Origin: Platanthera guangdongensis
Taxonomy: Eukaryota > Streptophyta > Magnoliopsida > Asparagales > Orchidaceae
DNA length: 64,000 bases
NCBI GenBank assembly: GCA_039583875.1
Contig: CM077153.1
Span: 110,976,568-111,040,567 of the forward strand
Direction: 5' to 3'
Shown here: in pieces, positions 1-9,765 of the stretch
Layout of the letters: each line of letters begins with the position of its first letter
Numbering within the stretch: position 1 is the stretch's first letter
Notes under the pieces: generated by a model
The model's database searches: none
What the model was told of the DNA's origin: nothing
Seen by the model: the letters and a program-made list of their open reading frames with translations, nothing else
Program-made: the position numbers and the translations under genes

Positions 1-1883
1 AGGGCCTCAAAAGTAGACTTGAAGAGGAGGTTGACTGAACTGCCCGTATCAACAAGAATTCTGTCCACTGTGAAGTCTCCAAGCACAGCCTTGATCACAA
101 CAGCATCGTCAAATGGATTGGCTGTTTGAGGAAGATCTTCTGGACCAAAGGTGACGACTTCTCTTGGGGGAGCAACGGAAGAAGAGGCCACCTCCGCCTG
201 GGTGACCCTTGAAATTGAAGATTTCCGAGTGGACTCGGTCCCTGCTCCACCATGGATGAAGAAGAGGCGTCCCAGAACTCCCTCATCATCTGCATCAAAG
301 CATTCCACTGGGACGTTGATCGGCCCCAGACGGCCTTCGTCCTCCACATCTACACACTCCTGGTAAGCCTCGGCTACCTCTTTGCCCTTCGAGGTGGATG
401 GCTTCGACGAGGAAGGAGAATCCTTCTTGGTCAGGTCAATCTTGCCCTCGGCAAGCAACTTATCAATCAGCGCACGAAGGGCCTTGCATTCCTCAGTCAG
501 ATGACCCTTTTCCTTGTGGAATTGGCAGTATTGCGAATTATTCCTCGGCTTCCACAGCTTCTGAGGCTCTTGCCTCCTTTCTTCTGATCTCCTTTGCAGG
601 ATATGGATGACTTCGTCAAGGTCCAGATCTGCAGGGTCCTCCATAGGACTTTCTTCATATTGGCACGGGGCAGGCAAGGCTGCCTGCTGGAGGATGGGAA
701 GAGCCTGCAAAGGAACGGCGGGAGTGGCGGCCAACGGCAGTCTCTGCTCGTGAAACTGTTGATGGCCTTGGAATGGTTTTTTGTTGCGGAAGTTCCTGCC
801 TCTTTGAGACGGAGGCTGGAAGTCTGGACGAGTGGGCTTGCCACGAGAAGAAGAAGCGGAGGTATCCCTTCCTTCAGCCTTGGCTGTCAGGGATGAGACG
901 TAGGTCGGATTAGCATTTTCCCCTTCTATGAAGCGGTTGACCATGGCGATCAACTCTTGATAGGTCTCTGGAGCCTTGGTTGTTGCTTTGAACTTCAGAG
1001 GGCCTTCCCGGAGGCCGTGGATCAAGGCAACTTTGTAATAGTCGGGGTTCACATTCCTCACCCCCTGAATTTCTCTTTGAAAGCGATCAACGAATCGTGC
1101 CACCGATTCGTTATCCCTCTGCTTGATCTCAAATAGGGCAGCTGGCCCATTCTTCCTCTTCCTTGAGGTAGCAAACCTCAGCAGTAACTGGCTACGGAGC
1201 TCGGCAAAAGAAGAGATAGTGCCCGAAGGCAGCTCATAGAACCATTCTCTCGCTTGCCCTTCGAGAGTGGTAACCAGCAACTTACACTTAATCGCATCTG
1301 AGAGGCATCTTAAAGCAACTGCCCCCTCAAATGCTTGGAGGTGAGAAACGGGATCTGTCACTCCTGTATAGAACGGGATGCGCGGCTCCCTGAAGTTGCT
1401 CGGGGCTGACTCCCATCGAATTCGGTCAACAAAGGGAGACGGAGTGTCAAATTCTGCAGGGTAGAAAGAGCGGACTGGAGCAGAGGAGTCCGTGGGCTCG
1501 GCGGACTGGCGATCAGCAAAGTGAAGTTGGCGGGCAGGAGTGCCCCTAGCAGCTTCTCTGTAGAACTCTCTGAAAGCAAACTCTTCCTCTTGAGGGCGCA
1601 GAGGGGCTGCGGTCTGAGCAGGGTTTCGAGGAGTTTCTGGCGACTGCCGAAGCGGAGTTCGGCGAGCTGGGGTTTGGCGGACTGGCGAGTTCGCTTGGTC
1701 CGCTGCGGCCTGAGGAGCAAGCCGCTGAGCCAAAGCAAGCAGAGCTTGGCTGATTGTGTCAAGACGCTGGTCGGTCTGCCGGCGAGACTGCTCGGCCTCA
1801 AGGCGAGCTTGTTCTATTGCGTCCCAAAGGGAGTCTTCTGAAGAGCTAGAGCGATCTGAAGAGCGGGCTCTGCGGTCTGACAT
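1..1883 (-). CDS. Tat gag-pol polyprotein, N-terminal part (gag and start of protease)
   Basis: Gag packages the element RNA, and the following protease cleaves the polyprotein in the virus-like particle. The ATG is the complement of 1881-1883 and begins MSDRRARSS, as in the plus-strand copy at 41885. I see no stop in this frame as far as the window edge, about 627 codons. In order: a Gln/Arg-rich N-terminus, a gag core (AREWFYELPSGTISSF, REGPLKFKATTKAPETYQEL), a Cys/His motif YCQFHKEKGHLTEEC, and the protease motif ILVDTGSSVN near the edge. At the codon where the 41885 copy has a TAG stop (43082-43084), this copy has CAG (complement of 678-680), so gag and pol are one frame here. This is probably the better-preserved coding copy. 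RT, RNase H and integrase lie outside the window. Confidence 0.88.
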   Translation of the reverse strand, partial: MSDRRARSSDRSSSSEDSLWDAIEQARLEAEQSRRQTDQRLDTISQALLALAQRLAPQAAADQANSPVRQTPARRTPLRQSPETPRNPAQTAAPLRPQEEEFAFREFYREAARGTPARQLHFADRQSAEPTDSSAPVRSFYPAEFDTPSPFVDRIRWESAPSNFREPRIPFYTGVTDPVSHLQAFEGAVALRCLSDAIKCKLLVTTLEGQAREWFYELPSGTISSFAELRSQLLLRFATSRKRKNGPAALFEIKQRDNESVARFVDRFQREIQGVRNVNPDYYKVALIHGLREGPLKFKATTKAPETYQELIAMVNRFIEGENANPTYVSSLTAKAEGRDTSASSSRGKPTRPDFQPPSQRGRNFRNKKPFQGHQQFHEQRLPLAATPAVPLQALPILQQAALPAPCQYEESPMEDPADLDLDEVIHILQRRSEERRQEPQKLWKPRNNSQYCQFHKEKGHLTEECKALRALIDKLLAEGKIDLTKKDSPSSSKPSTSKGKEVAEAYQECVDVEDEGRLGPINVPVECFDADDEGVLGRLFFIHGGAGTESTRKSSISRVTQAEVASSSVAPPREVVTFGPEDLPQTANPFDDAVVIKAVLGDFTVDRILVDTGSSVNLLFKSTFEA

Positions 1884-1936
1884 CTTTCGTCCGCTGATTT
1901 CAAAACAGTACTCGGATCTGAAGGTCGCGTGTTAAC

Positions 1937-2550
1937 TGTTGATGCACGAAAACACAAGGGGGGTCGAGCACAACCAGCTAACTTGTTCGATCACAGGGGG
2001 AATAGGGAGACTGCGAGTAGCGATCTACTAAGCGGATGAGAGCTGGAAGAAGAGCAGGGCCGTGAACCACGGCAACAACAGACTTCGCCCGTCGCGGCCT
2101 GAATGCCTCTCTTGCGACGGGCTTTCCCTTGATTGAAGAAGGATCTAGTTACAAATGAAAGGAAAAGACTGGGAAACAGAGCAAGGGGGAGTCCGCAAGG
2201 CACAAGATTCGAGTCCGCAGCCTGTAACAAGTAGGCTCCTGGGTCCGAGTCAGCGTGCCTTGAGTGCACCACCTCCCCCCTATTTATAGGATAGGGGGCC
2301 TGCCCAAACGGGCAGGGCTAAGATAACCGGCTGCCCGGGGTTCAGGAGAACCGGGCAGCGGTGACGGGAAGCAAAAAGAAAGAACACGCCAGTCCGCACA
2401 GAAGTGGCGGACTGGGCTCGCGAGCTGGAGCTTCCACTGCTGCTGGGCGCGCCTACAGAAGGGCGGCGGCCTGGGCGGACGAGATACTGCGTCCACCGCT
2501 GGAGAACCTGTTGCCCAAAGCGCCGGCGGACTGAGCGAACTGGTCCTTGC
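1937..2550 (-). repeat. 5' LTR of A' (partial)
   Basis: It starts TGTTGATGCA at 1937, the complement of the LTR end GCATCAACA, and follows the 750-bp LTR at 41082-41831 closely. It contains the complement of TATAAATA near 2281-2288 and the GGGCAG-rich palindromes just beyond it. Homology in this orientation stops near 2550, about 140 bp before the expected outer end. Confidence 0.88.
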
Positions 2551-2640
2551 GTCCGCAACATACTACAAGATTCCAGAGCCCCCCATTCAGCAGGCGCGGA
2601 CAGGATTTGTCCGTCCGCCCAGTCCGGCGCTGTCACCAGT
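2551..2640 (+). repeat. Inverted fragment of the A-type LTR 5' end
   Basis: These 90 bp match the start of the A LTR in plus orientation (compare 41096-41185: GTCCGCAACATACTACAAGA onward), whereas the adjoining LTR is in minus orientation. The inversion starts in GTCCGC, which occurs at both joined sites and suggests a microhomology-mediated rearrangement. At 2640/2641 the sequence switches to the B-family LTR. Confidence 0.8.
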
Positions 2641-3009
2641 CCTGCCCAAACGGGAAGGGCTAAAGTTATTGGCTGCCCGGGGTACAGTAGAACCGTGCAG
2701 AGGTGAGGGGAAGCAAATGAACAAAATAGGAGAAAGGAGGGAAGCTGCACGGCCCGGGGTATTCCTCCTTGCAAGTTAATGGTCTGGGCCCTGGGCCTTG
2801 ATGTTGAGCAGGGCTGGTGCTGACGGCGGCCTGATATGGAGACCGCCCGGCTTCTCTGGTAACCAGCCAACTTGGCATGCGTGGCGGCTAAAAGGCATAA
2901 GCCGCCCGGTCTCTGATGAACGGCCGGCTTGACATGCATGGCGGCTAGAAGAACCAGGCCTCCCAGTCTTGAAAGTTGTGCGAACTGGTCGCGGATTCCG
3001 GGCTTTACA
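2641..3009 (-). repeat. 3' LTR of B1 (truncated)
   Basis: It matches the 5'-half of the B LTRs at 11230-11966, 31077-31815 and 59233-59893 (minus orientation). It ends in the complement of TGTAAAGCCC at 3009, directly beside the polypurine tract. The R/U5 half is missing and is replaced by A-type LTR sequence. The break lies in CCTGCCCAAACGGG, a motif shared by A and B LTRs. Confidence 0.83.
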
Positions 3010-3030
3010 TAATCCCCGCACATTTTTAAG
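3010..3030 (-). promoter_or_regulatory. Polypurine tract of B1
   Basis: The element strand reads AAAAATGTGCGGGGATTA immediately before the 3' LTR. The same or a nearly identical sequence precedes the 3' LTRs of A (about 53455-53472), B2 (59894-59914, complement) and C (about 18447-18464), so it is the conserved plus-strand primer of this group. Confidence 0.8.
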
Positions 3031-3097
3031 TTTTGAGAAAACTACGAAAATGTAGAACTAAGCTAGAGACCGCGACTGCCTTTAATGCATCAGCGTC

Positions 3098-3105
3098 TAT
3101 AAAAT
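3098..3105 (+). promoter_or_regulatory. TATA box of antisense gene 1 (B1)
   Basis: TATAAAAT lies 106 bp upstream of the ATG at 3204. The matching TATA boxes in B2 (59976) and A (53383-53376, minus) sit 107 and 89 bp from their ATGs and 83-89 bp from the 3' LTR edge. The conserved spacing in three copies argues for function. Confidence 0.65.
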
Positions 3106-3203
3106 CCCTTGACCCTTATCTTTCTTCAAGATCTCTGCCTAGTCACGAGTCGATACTCGCCACTAGCGGTCAGAGTTTTCAAGTCAACGCGGCTTTCTGC
3201 AAA

Positions 3204-5168
3204 ATGGATGTCATGTCTTCGATGTTAGCGCTGATAAGAAATCGGCTGAGAAGAAAAAGTGCCGGAGCCAAAAACCGGATGACTCTGACCGACAGCCTGT
3301 GGAGAAGACTGAGAAGCTGATTCCTCCAGCGGCTTTTGGATCTGAAAGGAGGCCGACGTAAACCGTCGGAAAATCTTCGCATGCCGCGACCAATCCTGAA
3401 GCGGTTTCGAGGGCTGCAAAAAATTCGGAAGTGGTTTCGAAGGCTGCTCCACCACAAACCGAGACTGCCAAATCCTTTGAGGTAACTTACTCTCCAGCGG
3501 GTGAACTACTCTTAAAAATAGGTGAGACGGAGGAGAAAAGCGTTGAATCTGGCAAGCCGCACGAATTGCCGACCACGGTCGACCTAGTGGTGGTTGACGA
3601 CAACGAGCCGGAGAAGACGCTGGAGGTTGTGCGGTCTTTGGCTGAAAAGAGCAAGCAGACAAAAATGGTAGTCGGCTCCTTGAAACGGTAGAGGAATGGA
3701 GCGAGACCCTCAAAGAAAGGATGAGGAGGAAAGTGCGGAAGATGCAGGTCGGAAACCAGAATGTTTCCGTAAAGACCGGAGCGGCTAGTCTTCAACATAT
3801 GCGTGGGAGAAAGAGGTACCCGAGAGTCCGTCCACACCAGATTCCAAACAGAATGAGCCGGAGATTGTATCCGCGGCTAGCGAGATGATTAGTGACATTC
3901 TCAAGGGCATGGAGACTTTACAGCAGCAGGATAATTTGTTGACGACCCCAGCGGTTTCTGAAGAGGTCGACCGCCCCGATGTCAAAGTCATTGGCGAGAA
4001 GCTTGGCGGGCCGGCCTCCGCGGTTTCTAAAGGAACCGAAAAATTGCCACTTCAAGAGAAGATGGAGGAGATGAAGAAGCTGGTCGCTGGGAAACCGGTG
4101 GCCACCACACTTCCTCTTCTGCAAGGTAAACATGGGGAAGTTAAGCGAACTGTAAACTTCTACAAGTTGCGGTCAAGGAAGAATGGAGCGAACACAATTT
4201 TAAATCCACCGGCCAGCTTTTTCCTGACCGCATCTCAACAGAAAAGTCGAGCTAAAGAAGCCGAGCGGATATGGAAAGAAAAGCTAAAGCAGATAGATCC
4301 CGAACGATTCAGGCGTCCAGTATTTAGATACCATACCGCAGCCATTGAAGTTGATAAAAACCAAACCGACAGTCTTATCCGACCGATTTTCTTGTAACAT
4401 GGTTGTAATTATCTAGCTGAACCTGATTGCGGTTTATCATCTACAGGTGAACTGGAGGCCGTGATAAAACCAGGTGACCTGACATCCTTCTTGCACATGT
4501 TGTTGCCGCCTCCTCCAAGCGTTCACGATGAAAGGATTGCCGAGTTCCAGAAGGAGGTCGACACATTACAGGCAGCTGTGAGGGCTCATGCCGAAGCCCT
4601 GCGGATTAAGGAGGAGGAACAGCAGGCTGCATAGGAGGCCGCTGAGAAAAGGATCCAAGAGTTGTAGATCACCCTAGAGCAAGAGACCACAAGGCTGCAG
4701 TCCACGCTGGAGCAAGAGACCACAAGGTTGCAGTTCGCGTTGGAGGCCGCGGAGGGGAAGATAGTAGAGATGCTGGCCGCCTTGGAGCAGGAGAGGGCTG
4801 AGAAACAGGATATCCAAGCACAGGTGTTGACGGCTGGACGACTTGAGAGAGAGAGAGAAGAGATTTGATGCCTTGAGGGAAAAGACTAAGGTCTGTCAGC
4901 GGAGGCCGACAGAGATTAGCGGCGTGCACCAGCGACTTCTGGGAAGTTGCCAGAAACAGGCCGCCCGGCTCCTGGTGAGGCTTCAAATCCACCAGAGGTC
5001 GCGGCAGTCGGGCAGGCCGCATCTTCTAGCAGGTTAGAAGCTCGTGATCTTCAAATGGTTCCATTTGCTAGAGTGGAGCGCGACGTCGCGCGTGTTCACC
5101 GGTCTCTGCATTCACTTCACCATCTGGTCAGCCAGGTGTACGTTATGATTGTACAAACCGGTGACTAG
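3204..5168 (+). pseudogene. Antisense gene 1 of Tat element B1 (coiled-coil protein), decayed
   Basis: This gene is transcribed against the direction of its host retrotransposon. The start MDVMSSMLA matches B2 at 60083. Similarity to B2 then runs through KSVESGKPHELP, VVVDDNEPEKTLE, EEMKKLVAGKPVATTLPLLQGKH and AKEAERIWKEKLKQIDPERFRRP to a tail with RVERDVARVHRSLHSLHHL and VSQVYVMIVQTGD before TAG at 5166-5168. The frame is broken by several frameshifts and stops, for example after 3320, 3691 and 4397. The C-terminal half is a coiled coil with two to three 11-residue repeats of the LEQETTRLQ type. A CTACAG|GTG acceptor-like site near 4447 is also present in the other copies (GCAG|GTG), so a small intron is possible, but I found no convincing donor. 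The function is unknown. Confidence 0.72.
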
Positions 5169-5628
5169 GTCACGCGAATAGGGTGAGATGGACAGGAGGG
5201 CAATAAGGCTGAGCGACTTGAGCGAGATAAGCCGCGTGAATATCTGAACATTGTGTTGTAAAATATTTTTCTTCTGTATGCTGGACAATCTGGTGGCTCA
5301 TGAACAGTTGTTGTATGTTTATTATTTTGCGAACTGTATGCGGTTTATGCATCTGTAGTTTATGATCACCATATATGTGCTTTGCTCCGAAAAATCTAAG
5401 TATAGGAATTTAGTCGCGCGGTTTAGCAAACAGGTCGTCGGCTTGAAAGTATGATTTCCACATGCTTTGCCAAGAAATTTTTCCAAGTGCAGGAACGTAG
5501 CCGCGCAGACTGACGAACTGAACTGCGGTTTGACCGTGGTATTAATCTGTATTTCCTACATGTTGAGGTCATTTGGCTTTATGTCTATCCGTAATTTGAC
5601 ATTGAGTACATTACCTTCCCTGGATTTA
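5169..5628. other. Spacer between antisense genes 1 and 2 (B1)
   Basis: About 460 bp without a reading frame. It is related to 62159-62575 in B2. It is AT-rich near 5250-5400 and presumably holds the 3' end of gene 1 and the upstream region of gene 2. Confidence 0.6.
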
Positions 5629-5636
5629 TATAAATA
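5629..5636 (+). promoter_or_regulatory. TATA box of antisense gene 2 (B1)
   Basis: TATAAATA lies 45 bp upstream of the ATG at 5674, the same distance as in B2 (62576 to 62621). The A copy has TATAAATA on the minus strand at 50942-50935, 70 bp before its ATG at 50872. Confidence 0.7.
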
Positions 5637-5673
5637 GAGACGATTCCGCCGATTACTTCACAAGAAAAACAAG

Positions 5674-7490
5674 ATGTGGGCTAAATCCAAGTCGATGCGG
5701 TCAGACAAGGAAAGCGCGGTCAGCACTGATGCGGCTTCTTCATTTCACTCTGCAGACCACAAGGAATGACGGCTTACCCAAGCCGAGCTAGATAACTTTG
5801 TGGAGAAGCATATGCAGGGCAGCTCGCTAGTCGCGCGGCTTCCACTACAAAGCGAATGAATCAACACCTCCAATGCAAACCAGATCGCCATCCCCATCGT
5901 TCATTTTGACTGCGGCTTCTGCTCCCCGGTCCTGATGGAATCCATGACGATTTTTGACCACTATGGAATTGTGCCCAAACAACTGCCACCAAACTCCATA
6001 GCCGCCATTTACAGTTTCATATCATACCTGAGGTCGGAGAGAGTCCGATTCTCAATGAGACTATTCCGCGAGTGCATCTCGGTCGGTCTATTCGGACTCT
6101 GAGACTAGAATCTTCTGGGGGCACCTCTACTTGGGCTACAGGGGGCTGAAGGTCGTCAATCGGGAGAATAAAATCCCCAACCGGTCGGAGAGATACCTCA
6201 TCTTTAAGGGTAATCTAGGGATGCTGCCGGTCAACCCGCAAATCCAAGATGAGGCTGTCTTCGGGAGTAGTGGACTGGACGGTATGGAGAAGGAGGTGTA
6301 CAACTTCTTCAAGGGCGAGCGGGTAGATGTAAACCATTACATTCCGCTACTGCCGTCCTTGGAAGGAATCGAAGCATAGGACAGTAAGTTCCAAACCGAC
6401 CAAACTAATCTTTTAGCCACGCGGCCTATGAACTGACTTCTCACTTTGCCTTTGTAGTTGCTGTGGCGTTCCCACTCAAAAAATTGCTAACACCTGGCGG
6501 CTTGACGCTTACACAAAGAGAGAAGCGTGCCAGGCGGGCCAAGCCACAGCGGGCTGAGGAAGAAGAGGAGTCGGCCTCCTCCGACGAGTTCATGCTGTAA
6601 TGATTGGGCAGCGGCCTGAAGGATGTCCGCAGCAACCCGACAATGCTGTGGAGTCCGAACGACGACTCTATGAAGGTCTCCATTGCCCTCCACTACTGGG
6701 GGAGGGAAAGAGTAAGCCACTACGCAACCGTTGTTGGCTCTGCACTGTATGGCAAGCGCAAATTGAAGGCGCTGCGCAGGGTCCCTGAAGGCGACCTACC
6801 ACAATTAGCCGCGCAGGTCGGGGCAAGGAGCTTTATAACGAGCCACTTCATGGGCCTTGCCTACAAGCAACTAATGAAAGACAAAGGTGGCCTGGAGCGA
6901 CAATTAGAAGAGAAAGAAGAAGAAATAAAATGACTGAAGGAGAAGGAGTCGGTAAGGTATCACCTGATATTCGTGCGGTTACAATTCTTAAATCGCCCGG
7001 TCTAACGTTTCACTTATCTTGCAGGCGATCTACAATCCGACCAACCCGATCTTCCAAGACAACGTCTTCCCGTAGGTTGTCCAGGGGATCGATGGAGCGC
7101 TTAACCGCCTCCGAGACCTTGGCGCCTTAGAGGCCGGATTCACCGACTTTACTTGCGCCAACATATACCCCACCTTGAACAAGAAGGTGGTCGCTGTCTA
7201 CCGAGGGGTCAAATGTAAAGGCAAGGTCGGTGAAGATGAAGGCGAAGATGAGGAAGAAGACGAGGAAGGCGAAGAGGAGAAGGACAGCGAGAAAAGTAGA
7301 AGCGAGCGAGGGCGCTTCAACAGAGACCGGCGGCCACGCATCAGAGACCGCGCAGACTGATCCTGCTGCTTCTGGCGGCTCGGGCGGCTCAATACCTGGC
7401 AGTAGTGGATACTCTGAATCTCCAGTCGACATCGACGGTGGTGGTGATTCAAGTCCCCCTGTGGCTAAAAAACTCAAGCCGGGCAATTAG
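5674..7490 (+). pseudogene. Antisense gene 2 of Tat element B1 (Transposase_28-like), three exons, decayed
   Basis: It is homologous to 62621-64000 and to 50872-49040 (minus). Exon 1 is 5674-6383, intron 1 is 6384-6457 (GTAAGT..TTTGTAG), exon 2 is 6458-6951, intron 2 is 6952-7024 (GTAAGG..CTTGCAG), and exon 3 is 7025-7490. Exon 1 carries HSADHKE, then a region like the plant 'putative gypsy type transposon' family (VPKQLPPNSIAAIYSF, SYLRSERVRFSMRLF, FWGHLYLGYRGLKVVN, RYLIFKGNLG). Exon 2 has ALYGKRKLKALRRVPEGDLP and a coiled coil (LERQLEEKEEEIK). Exon 3 has a long acidic tract and ends PPVAKKLKPGN. Stops and frameshifts occur in exon 1 (a TGA after KE near 5767, another near 5857, a frameshift near 6090) and exon 3 (TAG near 7074), so it is inactive. 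Exon 2 keeps the phase expected from the intact copy (494 nt, remainder 2). Confidence 0.75.
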
Positions 7491-8483
7491 TGAAATTGTA
7501 TTTTTTACTTGTAATTTGAATTTTTTTGGAAACCGGCGGTATGATTTTGTAAACGGCGCGGTTATATTTTTGTAACTTTTTCTGAAATAGAAATGAAAGA
7601 ACTTTACCTTTGATGTGTAGCCTGTTTTATTTTTCGTTTTTCTTACTTGCATTAGTCCGCACGGTCTCAGTGTAACTTCTGATTTAATAGATAATTATTA
7701 TGCGCACCGGTCTTAGATTATAATGAAATCTGTAGATTCTGCGTTCTGCGACTTCAATAAAGCTATCTGCAAGGAAGAAAGAAATTCCTGCAGCTTATTT
7801 GAGAATACACATCGATAATAAGCCGTGCGGCTAGAGTTTTAATCGCCAAAAGCCTTAATGAAGAAATATAGTTATCTACTGGTAAGAGAGAAATGCTTGC
7901 GGCTTAATTGAAAATAAACAATGAACAATAAGCCGCGCGGCTAAGAACTTTAGCCGCCGAAAAGCCTTAATAATGATATATGTTTGCGGCTAGGGTGAAC
8001 TCTGATGCAGATTGCGTTTTGATGCAGTATATTTAAGGATAGAGAAAAATAATCTGCGGCTTCTGATATGATCATGCAAGCCAGTAATCAGAGATACTTA
8101 AGCATGCCTAGCTGTCAAATAAGTCGCCTGATAGTAGAGACCAAACCCATACTAATTTTTGGGGGGCAAGTCGTAGGTTGACTAGTATAATTGATACCAT
8201 AAGCCGGCGACTAAGGCCAAGAATTAACTGCCAGAAATAGGTCGACCGACTTCCCGATTATATGAATAATAAACCGACAGTTTGGCTTATACAGGCTGAA
8301 TAAGATAAGCCGGAATAAGTAACCGCGCGGTCTGTGAAGTCAATTATATAAATTGGAACAGGCCGCTTAATAAAACCGCAAGATAACGGATGGGTCCAGG
8401 TTGACCTGCAAAAACAGATGGAGTTATGGGCTTATGTGTCGATGTGGGCAAGTGCGAGAGGCATTGCTTTCCACACAAAGAAC
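7491..8483. other. Non-coding region of B1 with a tandem duplication
   Basis: No reading frame of note. At about 7775-7985 two copies of a roughly 110-bp unit lie head to tail; each has the order AAG(A/G)(A/G)AGAAAT, GCTTA, then AAGCCG(T/C)GCGGCTA and AAAGCCTTAAT. In Tat elements this position lies between pol and the antisense gene 2 terminus. The sequence stops at the CACTA insertion. Confidence 0.5.
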
Positions 8484-9253
8484 CACTACTAGAAAACAGA
8501 CCTTTAGCCACGGTTTTTTTGCCATGGGGGAAAACCGTGGCTAATAATGAAGTATTAACCACGGTACCTATTTCGTGGCTAATAAGTTACTATTAGCCAC
8601 AGATGACTAATTCGTGGCAAATAAAAAAGTTTTTGCACTGTTTGCCTATTTTGTGGCTAATACTATTAGTATTAGCCACGGAAGCCTAATCCGTGACAAA
8701 AAATGGGTATTTTTTAATTCCAAACCACCAGTTAAAACTTTTATTTCGGCTTTATATAGCAAAGTCTTCATGAATGTTTGAATTAAGCCGGGCTCGCGGG
8801 TGGGCTTGCGAGCGGGTGGCGAGCGGGCGGCGGGCGTGCGACCCGTGGGATGCGGGCAGCCTGCGGCCGGCGGCAGGCGGCCGGTGGCGGGCGGCCGGCG
8901 GCGGCTGACCGGCGGCGGGCCGTGCCGGCAGATTCTTTTTTATGTGAGGAAAGAAGGAGCTTTTAGCCACGGCAATTGAACCGTGGCAAAAAGAAGGAGC
9001 TTTTAGCCACAGCAATTGAACCGTGGCTAATAATTGCTGAAAACAGGCCCTTTAGCCACGATTTTAATTCGTGGCTAAAATTCGTGGCTAAAACTTATTT
9101 GCCACAGATTCAGCGTGGCTAATACTATTAGCCACGCTCGCATGGTCCACGCCCATTTGCCGTGGGTAGGCCGTTGCTAAAAGGCTTTAGCCACGGTTTT
9201 GTACTTTTAGCCACGACAATCTGCCGTGGCTAAAAGTCTGTTTTCTAATAGTG
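8484..9253. mobile_element. Non-autonomous CACTA transposon, 770 bp
   Basis: It has canonical CACTA ends: CACTACTAGAAAACAG at the left and the inverse of CACTATTAGAAAACAG at the right, with the match extending about 30 bp inward through TTAGCCACGG. It is flanked by a 3-bp target duplication AAC (8481-8483 and 9254-9256), the length typical of the CACTA superfamily. There is no transposase. Both subterminal regions are filled with TTAGCCACGG/CCGTGGCTAA in both orientations, presumably transposase-binding repeats. The centre (about 8790-8930) is a very GC-rich array of GCGGGCGGCGG-like units. Confidence 0.93.
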
Positions 9254-9286
9254 AACACATAAGTGGGATTAAAATTCTTAATATCC

Positions 9287-9490
9287 GCGACCGATGTCAA
9301 GCGGGACAAGTACGTAATGCCTGCGACAATTGTCAAGAGGGATAGGTACGTAATTTCTGCGACTGATGTCAAGCAGGATAAGTACGTAATATCTACGACT
9401 GATGTCGAGCAGGACAAGTATGCAATGTCTGCGACTGATGTCAAGCGGAATTTCCACTACACATCTGCGACTGATGTCAAGCGGGATGTG
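9287..9490 (+). repeat. 36-bp minisatellite (about 5.7 copies)
   Basis: The units start at 9287, 9323, 9359, 9395, 9431 and 9467, exactly 36 bp apart, around the core GCGACTGATGTCAAGCGGGA. The period is a multiple of three and the plus frame stays open, giving ATDVKRDKYVxS repeats within 9263-9565. I see no homology that supports a real protein. The array lies just inside the B1 internal region beside the CACTA element. Confidence 0.88.
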
Positions 9491-9765
9491 GAGGGTTTAA
9501 GAATTCAAAGGCATTTTGCCCCCATATGCTTGTATATTAATATCAAAAGTAAAGCTGAGAAATAAGCTTCAAATGGAAGATAATGCTTGTTTGTTGTTAA
9601 GGATGTAGCAAAAGGATATATGCTCGAAACTTGACTGTGCCCCATTAATACTAATTGCCAAGGGGACTTTATATATTATTCCAATCTTAACCGTTTTTTA
9701 TCATAGAGAAAAAGGAAGTTTCTACTTGAACCATTGAGTAAGCTAGAGAAGAATGCCTTAGTGAA

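Larger units (their letters stand above)
1..2640 (-). mobile_element. Tat-lineage Ty3/gypsy element A' (5' part, truncated by window)
   Basis: This is the minus-strand copy of the same family as the element at 41082-54222. Base-for-base similarity covers the LTR, leader, gag and the start of the protease. It holds a 5' LTR (from 1937 rightwards), a short leader (1884-1936) and gag-pol running off the left edge. The outer LTR end is rearranged: 2551-2640 is in the opposite orientation and the terminal TGTTAACCCC is missing, so no target-site duplication can be seen. The right side abuts the LTR of another Tat family. Confidence 0.9.

Noticed and set aside
2280..3023. 247-codon minus-strand frame across 2280-3023 and several shorter ones
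   Set aside because: It spans the fused A and B LTRs. Equivalent frames occur in every copy of these LTRs simply because they are GC-rich.
9263..9565. Possible gene encoding ATDVKRDKYV repeats
   Set aside because: The open frame is explained by a 36-bp minisatellite; there is no homology and no conserved start.
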